64,000 bases of DNA from Niveibacterium umoris (GTDB lineage: Bacteria > Pseudomonadota > Gammaproteobacteria > Burkholderiales > Rhodocyclaceae). A program made the position numbers and the translations under genes. The DNA is taken from the NCBI RefSeq assembly GCF_014197015.1, contig NZ_JACIET010000001.1, forward strand, positions 496,001 to 560,000. The letters run 5' to 3'. Below are positions 24,796-33,474 of this stretch, in pieces. Under the pieces are notes generated by a model that was given only the letters and a program-made list of their open reading frames with translations, did not search any database and was not told where the DNA came from. Position 1 is the first letter of the stretch; each line of letters begins with the position of its first letter.

Positions 24796-25899
24796 ATGTG
24801 CAAGCGCATCAAAGTCCTGCTGGCGGCGCTCTCGCTGTGTCTGTGCAATGTCGCGGGCGCCGAACGCATCAAGGACATCGCCAACATCGCCGGTGTGCGC
24901 AGCAACCCGCTTGTGGGCTACGGGCTGGTAGTGGGGCTGGATGGCACCGGCGACCAGACGACGCAGACGCCCTTCACCGTTCAAAGCATTGCCAACATGC
25001 TCTCGAACATGGGTGTGGCGCTACCAGCAGGCGTGAGCCTTCAGCTCAAGAACGTCGCCGCGGTGATGGTGACTGCGACCTTGCCGCCGTTTGCCCAGCC
25101 GGGGCAGGAAATCGATGTGACCGCTTCGTCGCTGGGCAATGCGAAAAGCCTCAAGGGCGGCACCCTGCTGATGACCCCGCTGAAAGGGCCGGACGGGAAC
25201 GTCTACGCCTTGGCCCAGGGCAACCTGGTCATCAGTGGCGCCAGTGGTGGTGGAGGCGGGTCCAAGGTTACCGTCAACCATGTGTCGGCGGGCCGCATAC
25301 CCGGCGGTGCGATCGTCGAGCGTGCAGTGCCGATGCCGGTGGGCGCTGCCGACAGCGTGTCGGTCGAGCTGCGGCAGGCTGATTTCGGTACCGCGCAGAA
25401 GGTCGCCGAGGCGATTAACCGCAGTGTCGGCAAGCCGGTGGCGATGCCGCTGAACGGTCGCCAGATCCAGGTCAGCGCGCCGGCCGAACCCGACCGCCGC
25501 GTGGCCTTCCTCGGCATGCTGGAAAACCTCGACGTCGTGCCGGAACAGGGTGTCGCCCGCGTGATCGTGAATTCGCGCACCGGCTCGGTGGTGATGAATC
25601 GCGCGGTGCAGTTGCAGGATTGCGCGGTGGCGCACGGCAGCCTCACCGTGACGGTTACTGCCGACAACCAGGTCAGCCAGCCGAATGCCTTTGCCCGCGG
25701 CGAGACCACGACCACCCAGAACACCCAGGTCGACATCAAGCAGGAGCCCGGCAACCTGATCAAGGTGAAGGCCGGCACCAACCTTGCCGAAGTGGTCAAG
25801 GCGATCAACGCGGTCGGAGCGAATCCGCTCGACATGATCGCGATCCTGCAGGCGATGAAAGCGGCGGGTGCGCTGCGCGCGGAACTCGAAGTGATCTGA
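24796..25899 (+). CDS. flgI: Flagellar P-ring protein FlgI
   Basis: The 367-residue periplasmic protein has a signal peptide (LLAALSLCLCNVAGAERIKDIANIAGVR) and the FlgI signature NPLVGYGLVVGLDGTGDQ. It forms the P-ring around the rod with help from FlgA. The signal region has a second Cys near the cleavage site, but AxxERIKDIA is the ordinary signal-peptidase I junction. It lies 11 bases after flgH and nine before flgJ. Confidence 0.97.
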   Translation: MCKRIKVLLAALSLCLCNVAGAERIKDIANIAGVRSNPLVGYGLVVGLDGTGDQTTQTPFTVQSIANMLSNMGVALPAGVSLQLKNVAAVMVTATLPPFAQPGQEIDVTASSLGNAKSLKGGTLLMTPLKGPDGNVYALAQGNLVISGASGGGGGSKVTVNHVSAGRIPGGAIVERAVPMPVGAADSVSVELRQADFGTAQKVAEAINRSVGKPVAMPLNGRQIQVSAPAEPDRRVAFLGMLENLDVVPEQGVARVIVNSRTGSVVMNRAVQLQDCAVAHGSLTVTVTADNQVSQPNAFARGETTTTQNTQVDIKQEPGNLIKVKAGTNLAEVVKAINAVGANPLDMIAILQAMKAAGALRAELEVI

Positions 25900-25908
25900 G
25901 GCCACGCC

Positions 25909-26796
25909 ATGGCCGTGCCGATCCAGGATTCGATCTTCGACACGCGCCGCCTCGGCGAGCTCAAGCGCCTCTCCGGCGAACGCTCGCCGGAGGCGCTGAA
26001 GGCAGTCGCGCAGCAATTCGAAGCGCTGTTCATGCAACTGGTCATCAAGCAAATGCGCCAGAGCGCGAGTTTTGGCGACGCCCCTTTCGATGGCGAGACT
26101 GCGCAGTTCTATCGCGGCATGGCCGACCAGCAACTTGCGCTGAACCTCTCGAAGAAGGGCGGGCTGGGCCTGGCCAAGGCGATCGAACGTCAGCTTGGCG
26201 CGAGCATGGGCCTGCAAGCGGAGCCTTCGACCGACATTCCGGCGCCACCTCGCACGGCGCCTTTGCCGGGCCATGCGGCAAAGTCTGCCGCCGCGGCAAG
26301 CGCCGGGCAGAATCCGCCGGATAACGGCAATGCGGCAAGCTTCATCGACCGCATCTGGAACCATGCCAAGCAGGCCGCGCAGTCGCTCGGTGTGCCGACC
26401 CAGTTCATCGTCGGTCATGCGGCGCTCGAGACCGGCTGGGGCAAGTCCGAGATCGCCCGGCCCGATGGCAGCCCTTCCTACAACCTGTTCAACGTGAAGG
26501 CAGGTAGCGACTGGAAGGGCGATACCGTCGAGGCTTCGACCATCGAGTACATCGGCGGCGTGGCGACGCGGCGCACCGAACGCTTCCGCGCCTATGCCTC
26601 GTACGACGACGCGTTTCGCGATTACGCGCGGCTGATTGGAGCGAATCCGCGCTATGCCCAGGTTGCCGGGCAGTCCGATGCCGCTGGGTTCGCGCGCGCG
26701 TTGAGCCGTGGCGGTTACGCGACCGACCCGATGTACGCCGACAAGCTCACCCGCATCATCGGCGGCAACACCCTCCGCGCTGCCCTGTCGTCCTGA
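25909..26796 (+). CDS. flgJ: Flagellar rod cap and peptidoglycan hydrolase FlgJ
   Basis: The 295-residue protein is the bifunctional form. The N-terminal rod-cap domain (LKAVAQQFEALFMQLVIKQMRQS) is followed by a linker and a C-terminal glucosaminidase domain (FIVGHAALETGWGKSEIARPDGSPSYNLFNVKA) with the catalytic Glu in ETGWGKSE. It opens the peptidoglycan for the rod. It is the last gene of the flgB operon before a 104-base gap to flgK. Confidence 0.95.
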   Translation: MAVPIQDSIFDTRRLGELKRLSGERSPEALKAVAQQFEALFMQLVIKQMRQSASFGDAPFDGETAQFYRGMADQQLALNLSKKGGLGLAKAIERQLGASMGLQAEPSTDIPAPPRTAPLPGHAAKSAAAASAGQNPPDNGNAASFIDRIWNHAKQAAQSLGVPTQFIVGHAALETGWGKSEIARPDGSPSYNLFNVKAGSDWKGDTVEASTIEYIGGVATRRTERFRAYASYDDAFRDYARLIGANPRYAQVAGQSDAAGFARALSRGGYATDPMYADKLTRIIGGNTLRAALSS

Positions 26797-26851
26797 GCGC
26801 ACCCCGCGCGGCCTGCGATCAGCGGGCAATCAAGCTATCCCCGAATTCAGG

Positions 26852-26879
26852 CAAAGGAATTGCTTAGATAAGCCGTAAA
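26852..26879 (+). promoter_or_regulatory. Possible sigma-28 promoter of flgK
   Basis: CAAA-N16-GCCGTAAA resembles TAAA-N15-GCCGATAA but has a one-base longer spacer and three mismatches. flgK-flgL are often FliA-dependent, which is the main reason to list it. Confidence 0.35.
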
Positions 26880-26900
26880 CGGCATTACGGGGTGACCATC

Positions 26901-28892
26901 ATGGGCAACAGCGTTCTCTCTATCGGGATTTCCGGCGTCAATGCCGCGCAGGCAGGTTTGGTCACGACCGGACACAACATTTCGAACGCCTCGACGGAAG
27001 GCTATAGCCGGCAGCAGATTGTCCAGGGCACCAACCTGCCGGTGTATTCCGGCGCCGGGTACTTCGGGCAAGGCACCAACGTCCAGACGGTGAAGCGGGC
27101 CTACAACAGCTACCTCGACCAGCAGGTGCTGACTGCGAACGCGAGCTTCAATGAGCTCGATACCTACTACACCCAGATCAAGCAGATAGACGACGTGTTT
27201 GGCGACCCGGCGGCGGGCTTGTCGCCGGCAATCCAGGGGTTTTTCGATGGCGTGCAAAGTGTGGCCGCCAATGCCACCAGCGTGCCGGCCCGCCAGTCGA
27301 TGATCTCGCAATCGCAGGCCTTGGTCTCACGCTTCCAGACGCTGGATGGCCGCATCAACGAGCTGCGCGATCTCGTAAACGGCGAAATCTCGGGCACGGT
27401 GACCGAGATCAACAGCACGGCCAAGCAGATCGGAGAGTTGAACCAACGCATCATCCTCGCAACAGGCTTGGCCAACGGCAGTCAGCCTAACGATCTGCTC
27501 GACCAGCGTGCGCAGCTGATCTCGCAACTCAACGATCAGGTTCGCGTGAACACCATCGCGAACGATGACGGTTCGGTCAATATCTTCGTCGGAAATGGGC
27601 AGCCCTTGGTGATCGGGGCCAGCGTGTCCACGCTCACCGCCCAGCCGGCACGTGAAGACCTGTCTCGCACGGTGGTGGCAATTCAGCTTCCGACCGGAAG
27701 CGGGCAGGAATTGCCGGATGCGGCATTCAGTGGCGGCAAACTTTCCGGGTTACTGAACTTTCGCGCCCAGTCGCTGGACCCGGTACAGAACGGGCTCGGG
27801 CGGCTGGCGCTGGGCATCACCGAGACCTTCAATGCACAACACAAACTCGGACAGGATCTCAACGGGGTGCTGGGGGTCGATTACTTTACTCCCTTGGTGG
27901 GTCGGACCATCTATCCGAACACCCCGCCGAATGCCGGCACGGCGACGATCGACGTGCCGATCTCCAGCGTTTCTGACCTCACAACCAGCGACTATTCGCT
28001 GACTTATACCGCGGCAAATACCTTCCAACTGGTGCGGAAATCAGACGCGCAGGTATGGACGGCCTCCGGTGCTTCGCCCGCTGCGGCGCTTTCCGCGGTG
28101 CTTGCGGCCGCGCCGGCACAAGGGTTTTCGATGACGCTCACCGGCGCCCCGGCGGTGGGAGACAGCTTTCTGATCCAGCCAACGCGCGCCGCCGCGAACC
28201 AGTTTTCGGTCGCCATCAACGACCCGACTTTGATCGCCGCCGCAGCGCCGATCCGGACCAGCGCGACAAATGCCAACGCCGGCAACGCGTCGATCACTCA
28301 GGGCGTTGTCAGCAGCGTCGCGAGCCTGACGCCGCCGCCGGCGCTCGCGCTGCCTGCCACCCTGACCTACAGCGCGGGCAACATTTCCGGTTTCCCGGCA
28401 GGGTTTCCGATCACGGTGACGACGCCGGCCGGCGTGTCGACCGGGTACCCGGCGGGTGGGCCGATCACATACTCGGACGGCGCAAAGATCGCGTTTGGCG
28501 GGATTTCCTTCACGATCTCCGGCACCCCGAAGAACGGCGACACCTTTACCGTCGATCGCAACCCGGGTGGGGTGGCCGATAGCCGCAATGCGGTGTTGCT
28601 GGGCCAGCTGCAGCAGGCCAAAACGCTTGTCGGCAATTCATCGAGCTATCAGTCGACCTATGCGCAACTGGTAGGTGACATCGGTTCGCGCACACGCGAA
28701 GTCCAGGTCACCTCTCAGTCGCAGAAGGTCGTGGCCGAGCGCGCCAAGGATGCGCAGCAGTCACTGGCCGGCGTGAACCTGGATGAGGAGGCGGCAAACC
28801 TGGTCCGTTACCAGCAGGCCTACCAGGCCGCCGGCAAGGTGATGCAGGTGGCAAGTACCTTGTTCAACGAAATTCTGGCGATCGGTCGCTGA
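26901..28892 (+). CDS. flgK: Hook-filament junction protein FlgK (HAP1)
   Basis: The 663-residue protein is longer than enterobacterial FlgK (about 550). The axial ends are present: VLSIGISGVNAAQAGLVTTGHNISNASTEGYSRQ and GVNLDEEAANLVRYQQAYQAAGKVMQVASTLFNEIL. The middle contains two beta-rich modules with the pattern ISGTPxxGDxF or LTGAPxxGDxF. I chose ATG 26901, with GGGGTG seven bases upstream; a GTG at 26892 is in frame but is itself part of that ribosome site. It is exported with the help of FlgN. Confidence 0.95.
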   Translation: MGNSVLSIGISGVNAAQAGLVTTGHNISNASTEGYSRQQIVQGTNLPVYSGAGYFGQGTNVQTVKRAYNSYLDQQVLTANASFNELDTYYTQIKQIDDVFGDPAAGLSPAIQGFFDGVQSVAANATSVPARQSMISQSQALVSRFQTLDGRINELRDLVNGEISGTVTEINSTAKQIGELNQRIILATGLANGSQPNDLLDQRAQLISQLNDQVRVNTIANDDGSVNIFVGNGQPLVIGASVSTLTAQPAREDLSRTVVAIQLPTGSGQELPDAAFSGGKLSGLLNFRAQSLDPVQNGLGRLALGITETFNAQHKLGQDLNGVLGVDYFTPLVGRTIYPNTPPNAGTATIDVPISSVSDLTTSDYSLTYTAANTFQLVRKSDAQVWTASGASPAAALSAVLAAAPAQGFSMTLTGAPAVGDSFLIQPTRAAANQFSVAINDPTLIAAAAPIRTSATNANAGNASITQGVVSSVASLTPPPALALPATLTYSAGNISGFPAGFPITVTTPAGVSTGYPAGGPITYSDGAKIAFGGISFTISGTPKNGDTFTVDRNPGGVADSRNAVLLGQLQQAKTLVGNSSSYQSTYAQLVGDIGSRTREVQVTSQSQKVVAERAKDAQQSLAGVNLDEEAANLVRYQQAYQAAGKVMQVASTLFNEILAIGR

Positions 28893-28912
28893 TGAAGGAT
28901 AGGAGCTGAGCC

Positions 28913-30097
28913 ATGCGTGTCTCCACCGCGATGATCTACGACAACGGCACCACGCAGTTCCAGAACCGCGCGGGTGACTTGCTCAAACTGCAGCAGCAGA
29001 TGTCGACCGGCCGGCGCGTGGTCGCGCCATCCGACGATCCGATCGCCGCGGCGACCGCCTTGACGGTGCAGCAGTCGCGTGACGTTAACGCCGCCTACAC
29101 GATCAACCGCGGGGCCGCAAAGGATTCGCTACAGATTGTCGAGAGCAAGCTTTCCGGCGTGAGCGAACTCATCTCCTATCTCAAGGAAAAGGCCGTACAG
29201 GCGGGCAATGGGGCTCTTGGGCCGAACGATCTCAAATCGATCGCGGTCGATGTGCGGGCTCGTTACGACGCCCTGCTGGGCTTGGCGAACAGCAATGATC
29301 CGCAAGGGGGTTACCTTTTTGCCGGGTTTCAGACCAACACGCAGCCCTTTGTCGGCAATATCGCCAGCGGCGTGACCTACGTCGGTGACCAAGGCTCGCG
29401 TTCCCTGCAGATCAGTGATTCCCGCGTCGTGCCGGTGAGCAACTCGGGCAACGAGGTGTTCATGGACATCCCCAACCTCAACGGTGCGTTCCATACCTCG
29501 GCGGCATCGACCAATACCGGCGCCGCCGTGATCGACGACGGGTCGGTTGTCGGCGCCTATTCGGGCAACCAGTACCAGATCGTCTTTACCGCGCCAGGCA
29601 GTTACGACGTCTATGACGTAACGGCCGGCGGGGGGCCGATCTCGACCGGCTCCTACACGAGTGGTTCGTCAATCAGTTTTGCGGGCATCCAGATGTCGAT
29701 TTCCGGCACGCCGGCGACGGGTGACAAGTTCAACATCGACCCGGGCGGCTATACAGACCTGTTCAATACAGTCAGCACCTTCGTCGGGGCACTCGAGAAT
29801 TCCACCGGCCCGGCGCTCAACACACAGGTGGTGCAGACGATTGGCAAACTCGACAAGGCGCTGGACAACGTCTTGCGGGTGACCGCTTCGATCGGCTCGC
29901 GCGTCAATGAAGTCCAGGCGGCTGATGCGGTCAGTTCGCAGGCCGATGTCCAGTACGCGGCAACGGTCTCGCGCCTGACCGATCTCGACTATGCCAAAGC
30001 CAGTTCCGATGTCTCGCAGAAGACGACGGCCTTGCAGGCGGCCCAGCAGGCCTTCATCAAAACGACGGGTCTCTCGCTGTTCAACTATCTGGGTTGA
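28913..30097 (+). CDS. flgL: Hook-filament junction protein FlgL (HAP3)
   Basis: The 394-residue protein begins MRVSTAMIYDNGTTQFQNRAGDLLKLQQQMSTGRRVVAPSDDP and ends TTGLSLFNYLG, both typical of FlgL. It also carries a beta-module with ISGTPATGDKF like that in FlgK. It starts 20 bases after flgK with AGGAG upstream, and its stop overlaps the start of a lipoprotein gene. Confidence 0.95.
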   Translation: MRVSTAMIYDNGTTQFQNRAGDLLKLQQQMSTGRRVVAPSDDPIAAATALTVQQSRDVNAAYTINRGAAKDSLQIVESKLSGVSELISYLKEKAVQAGNGALGPNDLKSIAVDVRARYDALLGLANSNDPQGGYLFAGFQTNTQPFVGNIASGVTYVGDQGSRSLQISDSRVVPVSNSGNEVFMDIPNLNGAFHTSAASTNTGAAVIDDGSVVGAYSGNQYQIVFTAPGSYDVYDVTAGGGPISTGSYTSGSSISFAGIQMSISGTPATGDKFNIDPGGYTDLFNTVSTFVGALENSTGPALNTQVVQTIGKLDKALDNVLRVTASIGSRVNEVQAADAVSSQADVQYAATVSRLTDLDYAKASSDVSQKTTALQAAQQAFIKTTGLSLFNYLG

Positions 30098-30537
30098 TGG
30101 CCATGCGCGCCCTGACACCCTTGATCTTCGCGGCCGCGCTCTCAGGGTGCTCGACGATCTCCGGCAATTACCCGAAAGCGCCGCTGTTGCCGAATGCATC
30201 GATCTACCTCTGGGACGGCATGGCCATCGCCTTTGAAGACCTGCTGGCGGGTGCGGCGGTTGTCGGGGTGGTGTATTACGTGATCGAGCCGCAGGCGCCC
30301 AACTGGTCGGTCCAGACGGTGCGCATGTCGGAAGACCGCTACCGTTTCGAAATGCGGATGAAGCGCTTCCATATGGGCGGGGAAGGCGAGGCGATGCAGT
30401 TATTCAAGCGCCAGGCCGAAGACATGATGCGTGCGCAGGGCTATGCCAGCTACACGATCGCGCGCTACGACGAGGGCATGGAGTCCAACTGGATCGCCGA
30501 ACGCGTTGCGAGTGGCGACATCCTTCTCAAGCGTTGA
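30097..30537 (+). CDS. Small lipoprotein of unknown function downstream of flgL
   Basis: The 146-residue protein has a lipobox (LIFAAALSGC) and then a hydrophobic stretch LLAGAAVVGVVYYVI, so it may be both lipidated and membrane-inserted. The remaining part is charged (VRMSEDRYRFEMRMKRFHMGGEGEAMQLFKRQAEDMM). I do not recognise a family. ATG 30097 overlaps the flgL stop (TGATG); ATG 30103 is an alternative that shortens it by two residues. Its position at the end of the flgK-flgL unit suggests coexpression with late flagellar genes. Confidence 0.65.
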   Translation: MAMRALTPLIFAAALSGCSTISGNYPKAPLLPNASIYLWDGMAIAFEDLLAGAAVVGVVYYVIEPQAPNWSVQTVRMSEDRYRFEMRMKRFHMGGEGEAMQLFKRQAEDMMRAQGYASYTIARYDEGMESNWIAERVASGDILLKR

Positions 30538-30589
30538 ACCTGCGAAAAGCGCAACGATGTAACGGGCGCCCGGCGCCTTGCAAGGGGAA

Positions 30590-31378
30590 TCAGTTGCCGG
30601 CCGCGATCTTCAGGAACATGCCCACGGTGTCGAAGCCGCGTTCGTACAGCGTTTGAAGCGCGCCGGCGAGTAGCGGCAGGCAGGCGCCAACGGCCAGTGT
30701 GCCCACGGTCAGCGTGATCGGGAAGCCCAGTGCAAACAGGTTCAGCTGTGGCGCAGCGCGGGTCAGCACGCCGAGCGCGATGTTTGTGATCAACAGCGTT
30801 GTGATCGCGGGCAGGGCGAGCATCAGGCCGGTGACGAAGATGCCGGTCGCACTGCGCGCGACAATCTTTGCCGCATCGCCGTGAAAGCCTACGCCTCCCG
30901 CCGGCAGCCATTCGAAACTGCGTACGACCGTTTCGACCATCAGCAAATGGCCATTGAGGACGAGGAAGATCAGCGACGCAAAGAGGCCGAGGAATTGCGC
31001 CAGCACCGTCGTCTGCCCCGCCGTGCTGGGGTCGTAGAACATGGCAAAGGAAAGGCCCATCTGCAGGCCGATAAGGTCACCGGCAAGATCCACCGCGACA
31101 AACACCATGCGGATCGTGAAGCCGATGGCGACGCCGATCATCATTTCGGTCGCGATCGCGCCAACCACCAGAAATGAGCCGGGCGCCACCGCCGGTGAGG
31201 GCGGCAGTGCGGGCGCAATCGCCATCGTGATGGCAAGCCCGACAATCAGCCGGATATGGCGGGGAAGGGCGACGTTGTTGAAGATCGGCGCGCTGGCCAG
31301 CATCGCCAGAATCCGGAACGCAGGGTAGGCATACAGCGCCAGCCATGCTGCCCAGTCGGTGGTGCTGAAGGTGAACAT
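30590..31378 (-). CDS. fliR: Flagellar export apparatus protein FliR
   Basis: The 262-residue integral membrane protein has about six hydrophobic segments and the FliR features ALPRHIRLIVGLAITMAIAP and the LLITNIALGVLTRAAPQLNLFALGFPI segment. With FliP and FliQ it forms the export gate core. It is the last gene of the fliOPQR group; a 52-base gap separates it from the convergent lipoprotein gene. Confidence 0.96.
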   Translation of the reverse strand: MFTFSTTDWAAWLALYAYPAFRILAMLASAPIFNNVALPRHIRLIVGLAITMAIAPALPPSPAVAPGSFLVVGAIATEMMIGVAIGFTIRMVFVAVDLAGDLIGLQMGLSFAMFYDPSTAGQTTVLAQFLGLFASLIFLVLNGHLLMVETVVRSFEWLPAGGVGFHGDAAKIVARSATGIFVTGLMLALPAITTLLITNIALGVLTRAAPQLNLFALGFPITLTVGTLAVGACLPLLAGALQTLYERGFDTVGMFLKIAAGN

Positions 31379-31401
31379 GCGCGCCGGGCCGGATCGCCCG
31401 T

Positions 31402-31671
31402 CTAGCCAATCAGGCCGGGGATCGCCGCGTACAGGCGGTGGATGTAGTCGGTCATCGTCGTCAGCATCCAGGGGCCCGCGATCAGCAGGGTCAGGAACAT
31501 CACCATCACTTTCGGCACGAAAGTGAGGGTCATCTCGTTGATCTGCGTCGCTGCCTGAAAGATCGAAAGCACCAGCCCGACCACCAGCGAGGCGATCAGC
31601 GGGGGCGCTGAAATCATCAAGACCATTTCGATGGCGTCGCGACCGAGGGCAACTACGGTGGTGGGTGTCAT
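31402..31671 (-). CDS. fliQ: Flagellar export apparatus protein FliQ
   Basis: The 89-residue protein has two transmembrane helices and the family length. The MTPTTVVALGRDAIEMVLMISAPPLIASLVVGLVLSIFQAATQINEMTL start is typical. The frame extends six codons upstream to 31689 but that overlaps fliP, so ATG 31671 was chosen. It lies between fliP and fliR. Confidence 0.96.
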   Translation of the reverse strand: MTPTTVVALGRDAIEMVLMISAPPLIASLVVGLVLSIFQAATQINEMTLTFVPKVMVMFLTLLIAGPWMLTTMTDYIHRLYAAIPGLIG

Positions 31672-31681
31672 GAATGTTCCC

Positions 31682-32425
31682 CTAGGCAAAGCTGTTGACG
31701 AGGGTGGCCACGACCAGATTCCAGCCGTCGACCAGCACGAACAGCATCAACTTGAACGGTAGCGACACGATGACCGGCGACATCATCATCATGCCCATCG
31801 ACATCAGCACCGAGGCGACCACCATGTCGATGATCAGGAAGGGCAAGAAGATGATGAAGCCGATCTGGAAGGCGGTCTTCAACTCGCTGGTAACGAAGGC
31901 CGGGATGATGACTCGCATCGGCAGGTCTTCCGCCTTCTTCACCTTCGGCGTCTTGGCGAGTTGGGCGAAGAGCGAGAGGTCGGCCTCGCGCATCTGCTTG
32001 AGCATGAAACCTTTCACCGGTACCGACGCGCGTTCCAGCGCCACGTCGAATTCGATGCGCCCCTCGGCGAGCGGCTTGTAGGCGTCCTGATACACCCGGT
32101 CTGCCACCGGGCTCATGATGAAGAAGGTGAGGAACAAGGCCAGCCCCATGACGACCTGATTGGGCGGCGAGGTCTGGGTGCCCAGTGCGTGACGCAGCAG
32201 GCCAAGCACGATGATGATGCGGGTGAAGCTGGTCATCATCAGCACGACCGCCGGGATGAAGACCAGAGAGGTCATCATCACCAGCGTCTGTACGGTGATC
32301 GAGTAGTTCTGCGATCCGCCCGGGCCAGGGACGCTGTTGAACGCGGGCAGCGCCTGCGCCAGCACTGGTGTGGCCAGCGCCAGCAGTGGCAGCGCCAGCA
32401 GGGTGCGGAGCCGGTTAAGCCTCAT
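31682..32425 (-). CDS. fliP: Flagellar export apparatus protein FliP
   Basis: The 247-residue protein has a cleavable signal peptide ([17 protein letters not shown]) and four further hydrophobic segments. The signatures [39 protein letters not shown] and the C-terminal [22 protein letters not shown] are conserved. It overlaps the end of fliO by 11 bases, so the two are translationally coupled. Confidence 0.97.
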   Translation of the reverse strand: MRLNRLRTLLALPLLALATPVLAQALPAFNSVPGPGGSQNYSITVQTLVMMTSLVFIPAVVLMMTSFTRIIIVLGLLRHALGTQTSPPNQVVMGLALFLTFFIMSPVADRVYQDAYKPLAEGRIEFDVALERASVPVKGFMLKQMREADLSLFAQLAKTPKVKKAEDLPMRVIIPAFVTSELKTAFQIGFIIFLPFLIIDMVVASVLMSMGMMMMSPVIVSLPFKLMLFVLVDGWNLVVATLVNSFA

Positions 32426-32822
32426 GGCGGCCCCTTTTCAACAGCGTTGCCAGCTTGCGCTGGAAGTCGCTTTCGAGCGGTGTTGCCGTTGCGCGCGGTA
32501 CGTCTTCCGAATTCAAGGTGTGCAGTGCGCTCACCCGCCCCGGCGCAACGCCGAGTACGAGCACGGTGTCGCCCACTTCGACCAGCACCACGCGCTCGCG
32601 CGGCCCGACCGCGGCACCGCCGATGACGCTGAGCTGCGCCTGCCCGTTGCCGCTTCGTGCCTGCAGGCGTTTGAGCGCGAGCAGCAGTCCATACAGCGTG
32701 GCGAGCACCACGGCGAGCCCGATAACCATCGAGAGGACGCTGCTGCCCGCGTCCGGCACGGATGCGTACGCACCGATTGGCGCAATCAAAAAGGGCAGGG
32801 CAAGGGCAATTCGTTTGGGCAT
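32415..32822 (-). CDS. fliO: Flagellar biosynthetic protein FliO
   Basis: The 135-residue protein has a signal-like N-terminus, one transmembrane helix ([25 protein letters not shown]) and a cytoplasmic part with [40 protein letters not shown], the FliO signature. FliO assists FliP assembly. It is separated from fliN by 235 bases, unusually long for this gene order, which contain a perfect CGGCA-N5-TGCCG palindrome. Confidence 0.9.
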   Translation of the reverse strand: MPKRIALALPFLIAPIGAYASVPDAGSSVLSMVIGLAVVLATLYGLLLALKRLQARSGNGQAQLSVIGGAAVGPRERVVLVEVGDTVLVLGVAPGRVSALHTLNSEDVPRATATPLESDFQRKLATLLKRGRHEA

Positions 32823-32863
32823 CGCAATGTCACAGGTTTGACGTGCGATGCCATTGTCGCTGC

Positions 32864-32878
32864 CGGCAAGAATTGCCG
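32864..32878. promoter_or_regulatory. Perfect CGGCA-N5-TGCCG palindrome in the fliN-fliO gap
   Basis: CGGCA-AGAAT-TGCCG is an exact copy of the motif found before flgB and fliF. It is centred 49 bases upstream of the fliO start and no sigma-54 promoter with proper spacing lies between. It may be a regulator site or a simple hairpin (GCCGGCAA/TTGCCGGC). The rest of the 235-base gap has no gene I can support. Confidence 0.5.
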
Positions 32879-33057
32879 GCCTGCCGATAAGAGGGAGAAA
32901 TCGTCTGCTATTCCCGCGCTGTGATTGCTGGGGCCGGGATGGGCTGGCCAGCAGCGCGGAGGACGTCAGGGGCGTTGGCGCATTGCGCCGATCGTACGTG
33001 CGCTTGATCGGCGCCGCAGCGGCGAGCGCGCTCGCCGCTGCAGGGCCATCGACCAGA

Positions 33058-33474
33058 TCAGAGGCCGCGTACCTTACGCATGCGTTCGGACGGCGTGATG
33101 ATGTCGGTGAGGCGGATGCCGAACTTGTCGTTCACGACCACCACTTCACCCTGCGCGATCAGCGTACCGTTGACCAGAACATCCATCGGTTCGCCGGCCA
33201 GCGCGTCGAGTTCCACCACCGAACCGTGCGCGAGTTGCAGCAGGTTGCGGATCGAGAGTTTGGTGCGACCGAGTTCGACAGTGATCTGGACCGGGATGTC
33301 CAGAATCATGTCGAAGTCGTTCATCGACGTCGGTTTTTCGCCGGCACCGAATTCGGGGAAGGCCGCGCGCGCGGGCTCAGGTGCCGGCTCGGCCATGGCC
33401 GCGTCGGCCACCGCCTGTTCCTGCATCGCTGCTGCCCAGTCGTCTTCACTGATTTGTTCTTCGTCAGCCATCAT
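33058..33474 (-). CDS. fliN: Flagellar motor switch protein FliN
   Basis: The 138-residue protein has a variable acidic N-terminus and the C-terminal SpoA domain (ILDIPVQITVELGRTKLSIRNLLQLAHGSVVELDALAGEPMDVLVNGTLIAQGEVVVVNDKFGIRLTDI). It forms the C-ring with FliM and FliG. The start codon pair MM overlaps the end of fliM by 11 bases. Confidence 0.97.
   Translation of the reverse strand: MMADEEQISEDDWAAAMQEQAVADAAMAEPAPEPARAAFPEFGAGEKPTSMNDFDMILDIPVQITVELGRTKLSIRNLLQLAHGSVVELDALAGEPMDVLVNGTLIAQGEVVVVNDKFGIRLTDIITPSERMRKVRGL

Noticed and set aside
25021-26829. 602-codon minus-strand frame opposite flgI-flgJ
   Set aside because: It is a shadow frame over two conserved genes.
32883-32890. GCCGATAA in the fliN-fliO gap
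   Set aside because: It has no -35 partner and points away from fliO with no gene downstream on that strand.
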